Shown here one piece after another: positions 30,901-42,447 of a stretch of 64,000 nt of DNA. How positions within the stretch are numbered: the first letter of the stretch is position 1; every line of letters starts with the position of its first letter. This DNA comes from Magnolia sinica. Its lineage: Eukaryota > Streptophyta > Magnoliopsida > Magnoliales > Magnoliaceae. The position numbers and the translations under genes were made by a program. The DNA lies in NCBI RefSeq assembly GCF_029962835.1, contig NC_080590.1:64044001-64108000 (forward strand). Reading direction: 5' to 3'. The notes beneath the pieces were generated by a model that saw only the letters and a program-made list of their open reading frames with translations, was not told where the DNA came from and ran no database searches.

Positions 30901-33178
30901 TGTAACGCCCCGTACTTTCCAGTACTTGAGCGTTACCATTAAAACCGAGTTAGTGAATGGAAGTAACCTTTACCCACAGATGGAGCCATCCATCTACTAT
31001 TTTCAGGACAGACAAGTCCAACCCGACCATTGTAAGATTCAAGATTCATCACATCCACTACACCCTATTCACTTGACCATTGAGATTACTATCAATTCCC
31101 ACCTAAGCAAGCCCCTAGGACCCCCAGGGTTACTGATAACTGGTTATGAATCAATCCAATCGTTGAGGTTAGTTGAATGGCCAAGATGTCGAATATTAGT
31201 AATTTGACATCCATGCAGTGTGTCCCACTTAACATTTAAAGTTAGTTAGGGATTAGGTACATGAATCATAGCAGTTGATCTACCATGAGGACAATTCTGC
31301 TTGGAAGTAGGCCCTACGATTTAATCCAGAATAATAATAATAATAATAATAGTAATAATGTTAATATTAATAAAGATAGTAGTAATAATAATAATAATAC
31401 AAAATCACGAGACTGATAGTCCTAACAACCTACAGAGCGGGACCCACAACATGATAAAAGAAGACATGGATACGTGGAGTAAAAATAATAATAATAAAAT
31501 GGAATAAATAATTACAATAATAAATAGTTATGATAAAGTAGTAATAACGAAAGAATTAATATTCATATTAGTATATGGTTAGCAATACCTTATAAGAATC
31601 TTACAAACGATCCCTTAGACTCTTTTAACCATTGACGTTCGATTTCGGGGTGATCCGATCGTCGAATTGACAGAGATCCACCAAGATGACCCAACTCAAG
31701 TCGTAGGCCCCACCTAGGTTTTAGACCTACCTGATAATTGGACAAAGGCTCCACATCAATTCCTATAAGCAATTGGACGGAACAGATCAGGACAAACAGT
31801 CATGTGGACCCCACCCGAGGTGTATTGGACAATAAAACCCGGTCAAAATCCTTTAACTGATAACTTCCAAAAATAGGGGGATTTCTCCCTCATTTATTCC
31901 CACCTACGAAGCTTTTAAACGGATATTGTCCGTATACTTAGTGTGTGGTCCACCATCGGGTCCGTTGGTATGATCCAACCCGTCCATCTGGTAAGGGGGC
32001 CATAAGAGACCTAAACCCTATGGTATCTCAAGCTGGTGGGCTTGGGCGAACACACAACAGTGGTAGCAAGAAAACCGGTGTGAGGAAAGGTTGTGTTTTT
32101 AACCGCTTCAAGACCAGCCCACCGTGATTAGTGTGGACCACTCTGAGCTGATTTGAACTGTTCATCTGGTGGAGCATCCCCATCTGATCAAACCCACGCT
32201 GTCTGTACATATCCATACACACGTGCATATGCTCCAGCTCAAGCCAAACAGAGCTGCGTGCGGCTATCTTTCCAGAAATGGAAAGCCCCATTCTGCGGTT
32301 GCCAGCTTGGCAATCTGCGTCCGTCCCTCTTCCTCCAATCCCAACCCTTCACTAAGGCAGATCCCAGCCATCCATTTCAACTCACGTGAGTTAGGGTTCT
32401 CTGTGGAGAACCGACGCCAAAACCACCTTCCCACTGGCTATGTTCTAGGAAACCAGAAACCGGGATTAGATCCCAGCCCTTTAGTCCCATCCTACGGTCT
32501 AGGATCGTTGAAGGAGTCCTACATAAGAGAAAAATCGATCTTCTTACGGTTCATATCCATTTCTTGCGGCTGGAAGGAGAAAAACACCCGTACTCTTCCT
32601 CCAATAACCCACCACCCAACCTTCTTAAATCTTCAAATGAGCTTATCCATAAGCTCCCTAGGGTCCATACGAACCATCCCATGCTGTCAGATTGAGGGAA
32701 GAAGCTGTGGGAGGGAATTTGCCATGAAAGTTGGTCGTCTTCCTTGTTGGAAGCCCGACCGTTAGTTCATGTTACAACCCTTAATCAAAGATCAGTTACT
32801 AGGGTGGCCATCTCTGCAGTGGCCTATGTAGATTGAAGAAAGAAAGAAAGAAAGAAAGAAGAGAGAAGCAAAGAGAGGGAGAGGCGTTGAAACATCTAGT
32901 TGCACCCCCCTACTAAGCCAACTGCGCTAGTTGTCTTCACCACGTCAGGTCGGTGGAGTTCGAGCGAGCATCTGGGCTTCCTGGACGTCCAGGGAGAGAA
33001 GAAGGAGGGAGTAGGAGGAAGGAGAAGATAGGATAGAGAGAGTGGTTCGGACCTGACTCACTGCCGAGTCAACCAGGTCCGGCCCGAGTCATGTTGATCT
33101 TGGTGTCCATTGCTGGATGTCCCAGAATTTGAAGAAAATACGGGATGGAGATAGGAAGAGAAGAATAAGAGAGCGAGC

Positions 33179-33216
<38 letters not shown>

Positions 33217-33587
33217 CAAATAGGAAAATGGGAGCCCCATCTCGAGTCGACTTAACTCGGCTAAAACCCAAAGAGTCGAGTTGTGCGAGTTAAGCTGGTT
33301 TTGATTCAGTCTAGCAGCCTTGCTAGTGTATGGGTTTGAAGAAAAAGGAAAGAAAAAGAGAGAAATGAGAGCAAATAAAAGAAGAAATTAAGAGAGAAGG
33401 AGAGAGTTAGAGAGGGAGAGAGGTTGGGTAACGGTTGCACTAACCGAGTCACCCCGGTTGGGCTGTCAGCCAAGTTCGAGCCTAGCTTGAAATTGGTCCT
33501 TATAGGACTTAAGAGAATGGTGGAAAGCAAAAGAAGGAAAGAGAAAATGTGGGAAAGAAGAAAAGGAAAAGAGGAAAGAAAGAGAGA

Positions 33588-33628
<41 letters not shown>

Positions 33629-36364
33629 TGTGTGTGTGTGTAGATGGGTGGTTGTGTTGAGTCGAGTCAACTCGGCCTGAACCGAGTCAATAAGGTGAGA
33701 ATTTTCATTCTTTTCATCGATCAGATTCATCATTAGTTGCTTTTATTATCAATAATACAGTTATTATTTTCCATTTGTCATAGTAATTAACGTTATTTTA
33801 AGGCTATTGATTAGAAATTTTAACTAACATTTTAATGTAACCATTGGTGTTGTTGCTAGTTAGCCATTACTAGGTTATTATTATTTTTATTTGTAACATC
33901 ATTAAATATTGTTATTTTTGCTATTGTTAGGAATTATTAATTGAACTACTTGATTGTTGGTATTAGATATTAACACCTATCATTATTAATGTTACTCTTA
34001 TTTTGTCATTAATAGATTATTGATTATAAGATTAGTATTTTAAAGAATAACTGATGGTTATTACTTGTTATTACTTTCTTTCTAATATTATTATAAGTTA
34101 ATTAGATTTCAAACTTTATAACAAGTGAAGAACTGAGTTAGTTAATAAAACCTTAATCCCGCATTAAAACCCTAAACCTAGGTTAAGACCGTTACCACGA
34201 TCATCGTGATTATCAAGCATGATTGGCCTTTGGCTAATTCTTCACACTAATATTAGATGTTATAAACAAACCTGTGATTATTAGACATTTATATTTTATT
34301 TGCTACCCTTAAGTATTATCATGAACAAATTCAACATTAATAGCTATTATTATCATCACTAGAAAATACTATCACTTTCATTATGGGATGAGTACAAATA
34401 TTGTTAATATGAATATCATTATTGGACCACATCATATTATCATTAGTAAATATTCTATCATCATTACTTGTGCTATATAAGAGATTATTAGTCGTTATAA
34501 GAATATTAGATAATGTTGGTACATTTAAATATGAACTTACAAACCATTATTATTAATATTGATGGATTAACACTCTTATTATGAATATTACTCGACCTGT
34601 TGTATAATGATAATAATAATAATAATAATATTAATAATGATTTAGGATTCACAACCTAGAATTTAAGTTTATGATTAAACCCTAGGATGAAAACCCTAAG
34701 TTCTACATCAAAACCCTAAAGACAAGTAATCTAAACGGTAGGTGATATTAGTCTTGACCATAAATACCTTGTAGAAACCTGATCTCATGTATGACTTTAC
34801 AATCCATGGTAGGGCTCAATTCTAAGGGTGCACGGGATTCCCAGTAACATAAGTTGATGATTCAAAGTATAAGGTAATGATTTCTTCTCCTTAAGCTTTC
34901 CATTTTCCCATTAGCTTAAGTATAGTTTTATTTTAATTTAAATTGATACTTGATATCTCCATCTTATAATCACATGTGTATTTGTTGGAATCAAACTGCA
35001 AGATTTCATGCTTAATGTTTATCCTGCATATTATCTCATGCTTGTGGATTATTTGTGGATTGCTTATGGAACTTAAACTGGTACATCATTGGAAAACCCC
35101 CACCTATAAATATACACCCATACTTGGGATGTAACTCGATTGAATGTGATTGAAATGGACCTGCGACTTAGTGGTTATTGAATGGTGGCTTGAATTGAAT
35201 ATTGATGGGGCCTACCATCTAGGGGTTGCTGTTTCTAAGTGGTTTTTATCACATGGTTTTAATATCGGCCCTATGTGGCTTAGTTTTGATAATTGCCATA
35301 TGTGGCTTAGTTTTGAAATTTGCTCAGGTGGCTTTGTTTTGGTATTTGCCCTCTATGGGTTCGATATTTTATATTGTGCAATCATGCGATGGTAAGCCTC
35401 ATATACTGGATTATGTTTGGCCACTAGTCGATAGACTTTCATTAAACATCCTAAGATGGTAGTCTCATGAGCCGGGGATGGTGTTATGGGACCTATGCCC
35501 GAGCTGTTAGCCTACGCTAGGCTCTGAGCTCCCCGTAGTGACCTTTAAGCTTATTAAACCTGCTGGTTGTAAACGGATTAATAATGGTTGGGTTAATCAT
35601 GCATTCATAGCATTCGGGCGATTACAGGTAGCTAATTCTGGATGTTGTAGCATATGCCTAATAGGTTTAGTTGGGGTATCATTTTCCTAGCTCTAAGACA
35701 ATCGACTATCAACCCACTTTTGGTGAGTTTGACACTAACGCATGTACTATGTACTTTCGCTAGTGACCGCCACATTGTATGGGTTTTACCCAAAAGCCAA
35801 CTGGATGAGCATCCCTAGTTGATGTGCACTCATACATCCATGTATTTAATAAAAATGCACCATGTATTATTTTATATGCCTTATATGTTTTCATAACTAT
35901 GTTTACCTAATGCGGTGATGTGAAATCTTGAGGGGAATTCACACTGAGTTGGTCACACATCCATCAAATATACAACCATATAGGTAATAAAGGTGGCTTA
36001 AGTGATATGCAGGTTTAGACTGATAAGGAGTCGTTATGATGGAAGGATGCGTGGTTATACCTATCAAGGAAGTTGCGCGATCTTGCGGCTTTCGTTTATA
36101 TATTTTCTTTTATATTTCTCATGTATGTAAATATTGTAATTGTTAATGTAGAGACATTGGTTTGTATAAGTCATTATGGGTAAACTCTTCTGTATTCTAA
36201 ATGTAATTGTAATTTTTTCTTATGTTGATTTGTCCATTCTACGCTAAACTACTAACTCTAAAAGATAAAGAAAAAAAGTATGGAATTTGGTTCTCTATAG
36301 GTTAACACTTAGGTTTTTGGGAAACGAGTTATATACTCGGGTCCTGAAAACACGGGGCTTTATG
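30901..36364 (+). repeat. LARD 5' LTR (5464 bp)
   Basis: Starts TGTAACGCCCCGTACTTTCC; the end, aligned to the 3' copy, is at 36364 (GGGGCTTTATG in place of GGGGCGTTACA). Inside are (AAT)n near 31330 and 31380, (GAAA)n at ~32838, (AG)n at ~33180 and ~33583, (GT)n at ~33626, and the shared CCCCGTAGTGACC block at 35531. It is non-coding; open frames here come from simple repeats. Confidence 0.9.
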
Positions 36365-36366
36365 GT

Positions 36367-36378
36367 TGGTATCAGAGC
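36367..36378 (+). promoter_or_regulatory. LARD primer-binding site
   Basis: TGGTATCAGAGC, an exact initiator-Met tRNA PBS two bases after the LTR. Confidence 0.9.
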
Positions 36379-38465
36379 ATAGTTTGGACAAACTAGTCCT
36401 TGGGAAATGTTCTTATAAAAACCTTAAACGTCTCAAGTTAGGGTGTTTGAAACTAGAAATTTGAACCTAAGTGAATCTCCCTTAGACTTAGGAAGATCTG
36501 AGAATGTAGAAACCCAAACTTAGGCCCCCTAGATAATTGTTTGAATGATCGTAGAACTTAGAAATGAAATTAGTTCCCTTTGAACATTTAGTCATATGAA
36601 CTTACGAAAAGATCCCTTCAAAAATTTGGAGAACATAGGTACTTCAAACTTTAGACTACCCTGAAATTTCAGGTTAGGCTTTTGGACCTTAACTCATGTA
36701 GAAATCCCTTAGAATTGGGAGGAAATGAGAATATAGAAACTCAAGGGCTAGGCTCTTTGGGGAAAGGTAATTGGATAGCTATGAGGCTTAGAAAGGATCT
36801 TAGGCTCCTTTGAAAATGTAGATATTCAGTATTTTAGGCCTCCTTGAAACTTTTAGGATAGACCCTTGAACTTTCACTCATGTAGGAAACCCTTAGAATT
36901 GGGAGGAAATGAAAATCTAGAAATTTAAATGTTAGGTTCCCCTAGAAGTGACTTGGATGGCAATTCAAACTCATATGAAATTCCATCTAAGCTAAGGACG
37001 AGTTGAGAACATAGATATTCAAAACCTTAGCCCTTTCAAATTCTTAGGAGGAGTCATTTGAACTCAAGGATAAGGACTTTGGTTCCCATGAAAATTGTTA
37101 AAACGACCATTTGAACTTAGACACAATTAACTTTAGTTCCCTTGTAAACTGCAACATGGTTGTTTGAACTTAAAAATTAACTATGCGAATACCCACTATG
37201 ATGTATTTGAAATCGAATGAGAACATTCATTGAACTTGACTCTCAATGAATAATCCTTAGAAATCCATAACGTGAACTTTTCCAAAAATTTCCTAGTTAG
37301 AAATAATATCGTTGTAACGTTCAACCAATGAAACGAAACTAGGATTGTAGGAATTTTTCTTACTCACCATATTCTACGCATTAGATTAACCATGCGCACT
37401 TCCTAAACCTAAGGAATCCTTTCAAGAAATTGAAATTTGAATTTTCCTAATGCATCTCTTTACTTAGGAATAATATTTCCCACAAATTCCAACATGTAAA
37501 ATAATTAGAGGGAGAGTTGTAAAATTTTTGGGTAAGGTTTCAACCTTAGGTTGAGCACATCAAAGCTAGATTTAAAATCTTAGATAAATTTAACAAAATT
37601 TTAAACTCAGAATTCACATAGAAAGTCTTGGTCATGGAAATTATAAGTAATGCATTAAGTGACCAGAGTGCGCACTGGAAGCGTGATGGTCGTTCGCGTC
37701 TATTTCGGGCACTCTCATTGAAAGAATTGGAAGATTTCATGATATTCCCCATGAATCCAGAATAAACAGGATCACGAGTTGATGGAACCATATTTAAACA
37801 AAGTTTATATGATTTTACTCAAGTTCTAAGTCCTAACAAATCTCAAAGATCTCATTGCCCTGATCAAGTAAAGGATCGAGAATTAACAGGATTAGGAATT
37901 GATACCAAAAACCTCTGTTCTGCAGACAGGTGATCGAAGTATCGAGCTTAATTAAACCTACCACAATAGCCCATTCGTGTTAGCCTATACCTTGAAAAGT
38001 AGAAATTGTGTTGTACTTTAGACAATAGGGGACTATCAATAAAGGAAAAAGAAAATCAAGAGAAAGGTATGAAATGTATTAGAAACTTTTAACATTGGTA
38101 CGCATTAAGAACGATTCATTAGATTTAGAATGGTTCGCCAGTTGATTTGCCAGACAAGAAACTTAAGAGTTGTGAGGAATTTAAATAAGCTCATTGGGGT
38201 TTCATGAGTAGACGTAGGGTACATCGTTAGGAAAACTAGACCACTCGTAATATTAATAATAGGTACGTATATCGCTAAATATTGAAGTAGGACTTTAATT
38301 ATTTTTCTCTTTTGGGGGGGGGAAGAAGGTAATGACCCTTGCCCGAGTAGTAATCCATGAGCGCTTGCTGAGTATGAAGAACTAGCGGGTGCATACATAC
38401 ACCGTAAGATGGATTGTTATCCATATTCATAGGGAGAGTGCTGAATTTCAGGGGCGAAATTCTTT
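36379..38465 (+). other. LARD internal region, non-coding with degenerate repeats
   Basis: No gag/pol. The left half is built from diverged ~90-190-bp repeats: CCCTTAGAATTGGGAGGAAA occurs at 36706 and 36890, and the phrase 'CTTAG..GTTCCCTTG/TGAAA' recurs many times. The right end (38330-38465) has TAATGACCCTTGCCCGAG and TTTCAGGGGCGAAATTCT, phrases typical of the 3' untranslated part of chromovirus-type gypsy elements. Confidence 0.7.
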
Positions 38466-38480
38466 TTAAGGGGGCTAGTT
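38466..38480 (+). promoter_or_regulatory. LARD polypurine tract
   Basis: TTAAGGGGGCTAGTT immediately before the 3' LTR start, preceded by TTTCAGGGGCGAAATTC as in gypsy PPT regions. Confidence 0.7.
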
Positions 38481-38929
38481 TGTAACGCCCCGTACTTTCC
38501 AGTACTCGAGCATTACCATTAAAACCGAGCTAGTTAATGGAAGTAACCTTTACCCATAGATGGAGCCATCCATCTACTATTTTCTGGACAGACAAGTCCA
38601 GCCCGACCATTGTAAGAGTCATGATTATGGATCGTGAGATCCACCATTCGTCACATCCACTACACCCTATCACCTGACCATTAATATTACTATCGATTCC
38701 CACCCAAGCAAGCCCCAGGGACCCCCAGGGTTACTGATAACTGGTTATGAATCAATCCAATCGTTGAGGTTGGTTGAATGGCCAAGATGTCGAATATTAG
38801 TAATTTGACATCCATGCAGTGTGTCCCACTTAACATTTAAAGTTAGTTAGGGATTACGTATATGAATCATAGTAGTTAATCTACCATGAGGACAATTCTG
38901 CTTGGAAGTAGGCCCTACGATTTAATCTA

Positions 38930-38967
<38 letters not shown>

Positions 38968-40397
38968 TTAATATTAATAATGATAGTAGTAATTATAATA
39001 ATAATAATACAAAATCACGAGACTGGTAGTCCTAACAACCTACAGAGCAGGACTCACAACATGATAAAAGAAGACATGCATAAGTGGAGTAAAAATAATA
39101 CTAATAAAATGGAATAAATAATTACAATAATAAATAATTATGGTAAAGTAGTAATAACAAAAAAATTAATATTCATATTAGTATATGGTTAACAATACCT
39201 TATAAGAATCTTACAAACGACTCTTTTAACCATTGACGTTCGATTTCGAGGTGATCCGACCGTTGGATTAACAGAGATCCACCAAGATGACCCAAATCAA
39301 GTCGTGGGCCCCACCTAGGTTTAGACCTACATGATAATTGGCCAAAGGCCCCACATGGATTCCTAGAAGTAAATAGACGGAACGAATCAGGACAAACAGT
39401 CATGTGGACCCCACACTATAGTGCTTGTGCATGTAGGGTGCGTGCACCTGAAGTGCACTGGACAATAAAACCCGGTCAAAATCATTTGAACCAATAACTT
39501 CAAAAAACAGGGGGATTTCTCCCTCCTTTATTCCCGCCTACAAAGCTTTTAAATGGACCTCGTCCATATGCTTAGCGTGTGGTCCACCATCGGGCCTGTT
39601 GGTATGATCCGACCCGTCCATATGGTAGGTGGGCCATGAGAGACCCAAATCCTATGGTATCTTAAGCTGGTGGGCTCGGGCGAACACACAACAGTGGTAG
39701 CAAGAAAACCGGCGTGAGGAAAGGTTGCGTTTTTAACCGCTTCAAGACCAGCCCACCGTGATTAGTGTGGACCACTCTGAGCTGACCCGAACCGTTCATT
39801 TGGTGGAGCATCCCCATCTGATCAAACTTACGTCATCTGTACAAATCCATATACACGTGCATATGCTCCAGCTCGAGCCAAACAGAGTTGTATGCGGCTA
39901 TCTTTCCGGAAATGGAAAGCCCCATTCCGCGGTTGCCAGCTTGGCAATCCGCATGTGTCCCTCTTCCTCCAATCCCAACCCTTCGCTAAGGCAGATCTCA
40001 GCCATCCATTTCAGTGTTGTAAAAAATATTGATTTTAATAAAATATATTTCAATAATAAAATAATATATAATATATAAAAAGTTGTTTTGAAAAACACCT
40101 TTTTGTGGGTTTTTGGGAATAGTCCCACATGGAAAAGGGAAGAGAAAAATTTGTGGTTTATATGAAGGATGTGGAGTATTATAATATTTACCTACCTAGT
40201 CCGTGGACTATGGACCTTGCGTGTTCCAGTGCGTAGCACTGGAGCACCTGCACACGCGCTCGAGCTCGGGCACGGGCTCGGGCTCGGTCTTGGTCTCGGT
40301 CATGGGCTTAGTGCGAGGGCGTGGGCATGTGAGGCAGTGTGGCTGTAGAGGCGCTAATGGCGCACTTCGCACGTCCGCTGGGTAAGAAATCTCTCAG

Positions 40398-40405
40398 TAT
40401 AAATA
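40398..40405 (+). promoter_or_regulatory. TATA box 1 in the nested solo LTR
   Basis: TATAAATA in CTCTCAGTATAAATAGAGGG. Confidence 0.4.
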
Positions 40406-40672
40406 GAGGGACTGAAAAGAGTTATTACAGCAGAAACTATAACAGTTGAGCCATTAGTGCAGGGTCCAGCTGTAACTGCTGCATGGCTAGCCCAACAGCT
40501 AGAAAATGGCTAGTTGTTGTCTCACAACAGTCAGCATGCAGCAGATTAATGGCCCATGCACAACAGTCAAAAAATGGCCATAAAACGGCTAGTTTTCCAA
40601 CAGCTAGAAATGGCTTAATGAAATTTAAGTCTCTGGACCATAACCCCCTAGCCACCATAGCCTATAAAAGGA

Positions 40673-40680
40673 GGGCCTGG
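40673..40680 (+). promoter_or_regulatory. TATA box 2 in the nested solo LTR
   Basis: TATAAAAG in CATAGCCTATAAAAGGAGGG, with good start-site spacing to CATCTCAACTCACTCC. Confidence 0.45.
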
Positions 40681-41657
40681 ATGGGTTTCCAAACCATCTC
40701 AACTCACTCCAGCAAACCCATACAAACTGAGACAGCCAGCCCCTCTTCACTCATATATTCTAGTGTTTCCAGCAACATAGCAAGGCTTAAACCTTAGCTT
40801 GAAGAACAGACCAGCGATGTGGTCTAGGACGGTTCAACTGAACCAGTGGCTGAAGATTTGAACTGACTTGTGTAGAAGTCGAAACTACTTTTTCTCTTCT
40901 TTTCTTATTCTTTTGAGATTTTTCTTTTATACTGTAATACTACCAGAAAGTGTGTAATTGAGTTCCATTTGGTGGGCCTTCATGTTTTCTGAACGCAGAC
41001 CCACACCAGGCTCGTCGTATCCTAGAAGTTGTTTACCTGTAATCTATTAGCATACTCAATTCACTTAAGTAGGGGTAAATAATGCTTTAAGGACAACATT
41101 TCAGACGTGCTTCAGCCTGTCCTGATTTCAGATTATTTTGCAATTTTCAGTTTCCACATTATGCAGAAATACATTAATCTGTATAATTTCCAACATTCAG
41201 CTCACATGAGTTAGGGTTCTTTGTGGAGAACCGACACCAAAACCAACTTCCTGCTGGCTGTTTTCCAGGAAACTAGAAACTGGGATTAGATCCCAGTCTT
41301 TTAGTCCCATCCTATGGTCTAGGGTCATTGAAGGAGTCTTACATAAGAGAAAAATCGATCTTCTTAGGGTTCATATCCATTTCTTACGGGTGGAAGGAGA
41401 AAAACACTCATTTTCTTCCTCCAACGAACCCACCACCCAACCTTCTTAAAGCTTCAAATGAGCTTATCCATAAGCTCCCTAAGGTCCATACGAACCATCC
41501 CATGCTGTCAGATTGAAGGAAGAAGCTGCGGGAGGGAATCCACCATGAAAGTCGGTCGTCTTCCTTGTTGGAAGCCCAACCGTTAGTTCATGTTGTAGCC
41601 CTTAATCAGAGATTAGTTACTAGGGGGGCCATCTCTGCAGTGGCCTATGCAGATTGA

Positions 41658-41686
41658 AGAAAGAAAGAAAGAAAGAAAGAAAGAAT
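41658..41686. repeat. (GAAA)n microsatellite in LARD 3' LTR
   Basis: AAAGAAAGAAAGAAAG.. expanded relative to the 5' LTR copy at ~32838-32860. Confidence 0.85.
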
Positions 41687-41975
41687 GAAGGGAGAAGTAG
41701 AGAGAGGGAGAGGCGCTGAAATGTCTAGCTGCACCCCCCTGCTGAGCCAACTCCGCTGGCTGTCTTCACCACATTGGGCCGGTGGAGTCCGAGCGTTGGA
41801 CGTCCAGGGAGAGAAGGACGGAGTAGGAGGAAAGAGAAGATAGGATAGAGAGAGTGGGTTCGGACCCGACTCGCTGCCGAGTCAGCTAGGTCCGGCCTAA
41901 GTCATGTTGATCTGGGTGTCCATTGCTGGACCTTCTAGCATTTGAAGAAAAGAAGGGATGGAGATAAGAAGAGAA

Positions 41976-42027
<52 letters not shown>

Positions 42028-42398
42028 CAAATGGGAAAATGGGAGCCCCATCTCGAGTCAGCTAAACTCGGCTAAAACCCAAAGAGTCGAGTTGTGCGAG
42101 TCAAGTTGGTTCTAATTCAGTCCAACAGCCTTGCTGGTGTATGGGTTTGAAGAAAAAGGAAAGAAAAAGAGAGAAATGAGAGCAAAGAAAAGAAGAAATT
42201 AAGAGAGAAGGAGAGAGGTAGAGAGGGAGAGAGGTTGGGCAATGGTTACACTAACTGAGTCACCTCGATTGGGCTGTCAGCCAAGTTCGGGCTTGGCTTG
42301 AAATTGGTCCTTATAGGACTCTAGAGAATGGTGGAAAGCAGAAGGAAAGAGAAAAGATGGGAAAGAAGAGGAAAAGGAAAAGAGGAAAGAAAGAGAGA

Positions 42399-42447
<49 letters not shown>

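Larger units (their letters stand above)
40015..41195 (+). mobile_element. Solo LTR nested in the LARD 3' LTR
   Basis: A 1181-bp segment absent from the 5' LTR, beginning TGTTGTAAAAAATATTG and ending ATTTCCAACA. It is flanked by TTCAG on both sides (40010-40014 and 41196-41200). TG..CA ends, a 5-bp duplication, two TATA-like sites (40398 and 40673) and no coding region identify a solo LTR, left when an LTR element recombined out. Confidence 0.9.

Noticed and set aside
31332..31400. (AAT)n runs as a possible matrix-attachment or origin
   Set aside because: Simple microsatellites inside an LTR; no supporting signal.
32153..32765. 198-codon ORF in the LARD 5' LTR
   Set aside because: Sister LTR has the frame broken (and interrupted by the solo LTR); composition is non-coding.
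33089..33733. Leucine/serine-rich minus-strand ORFs in the LARD LTR
   Set aside because: Translation of (AG)n/(CT)n microsatellites; not conserved in the sister LTR.
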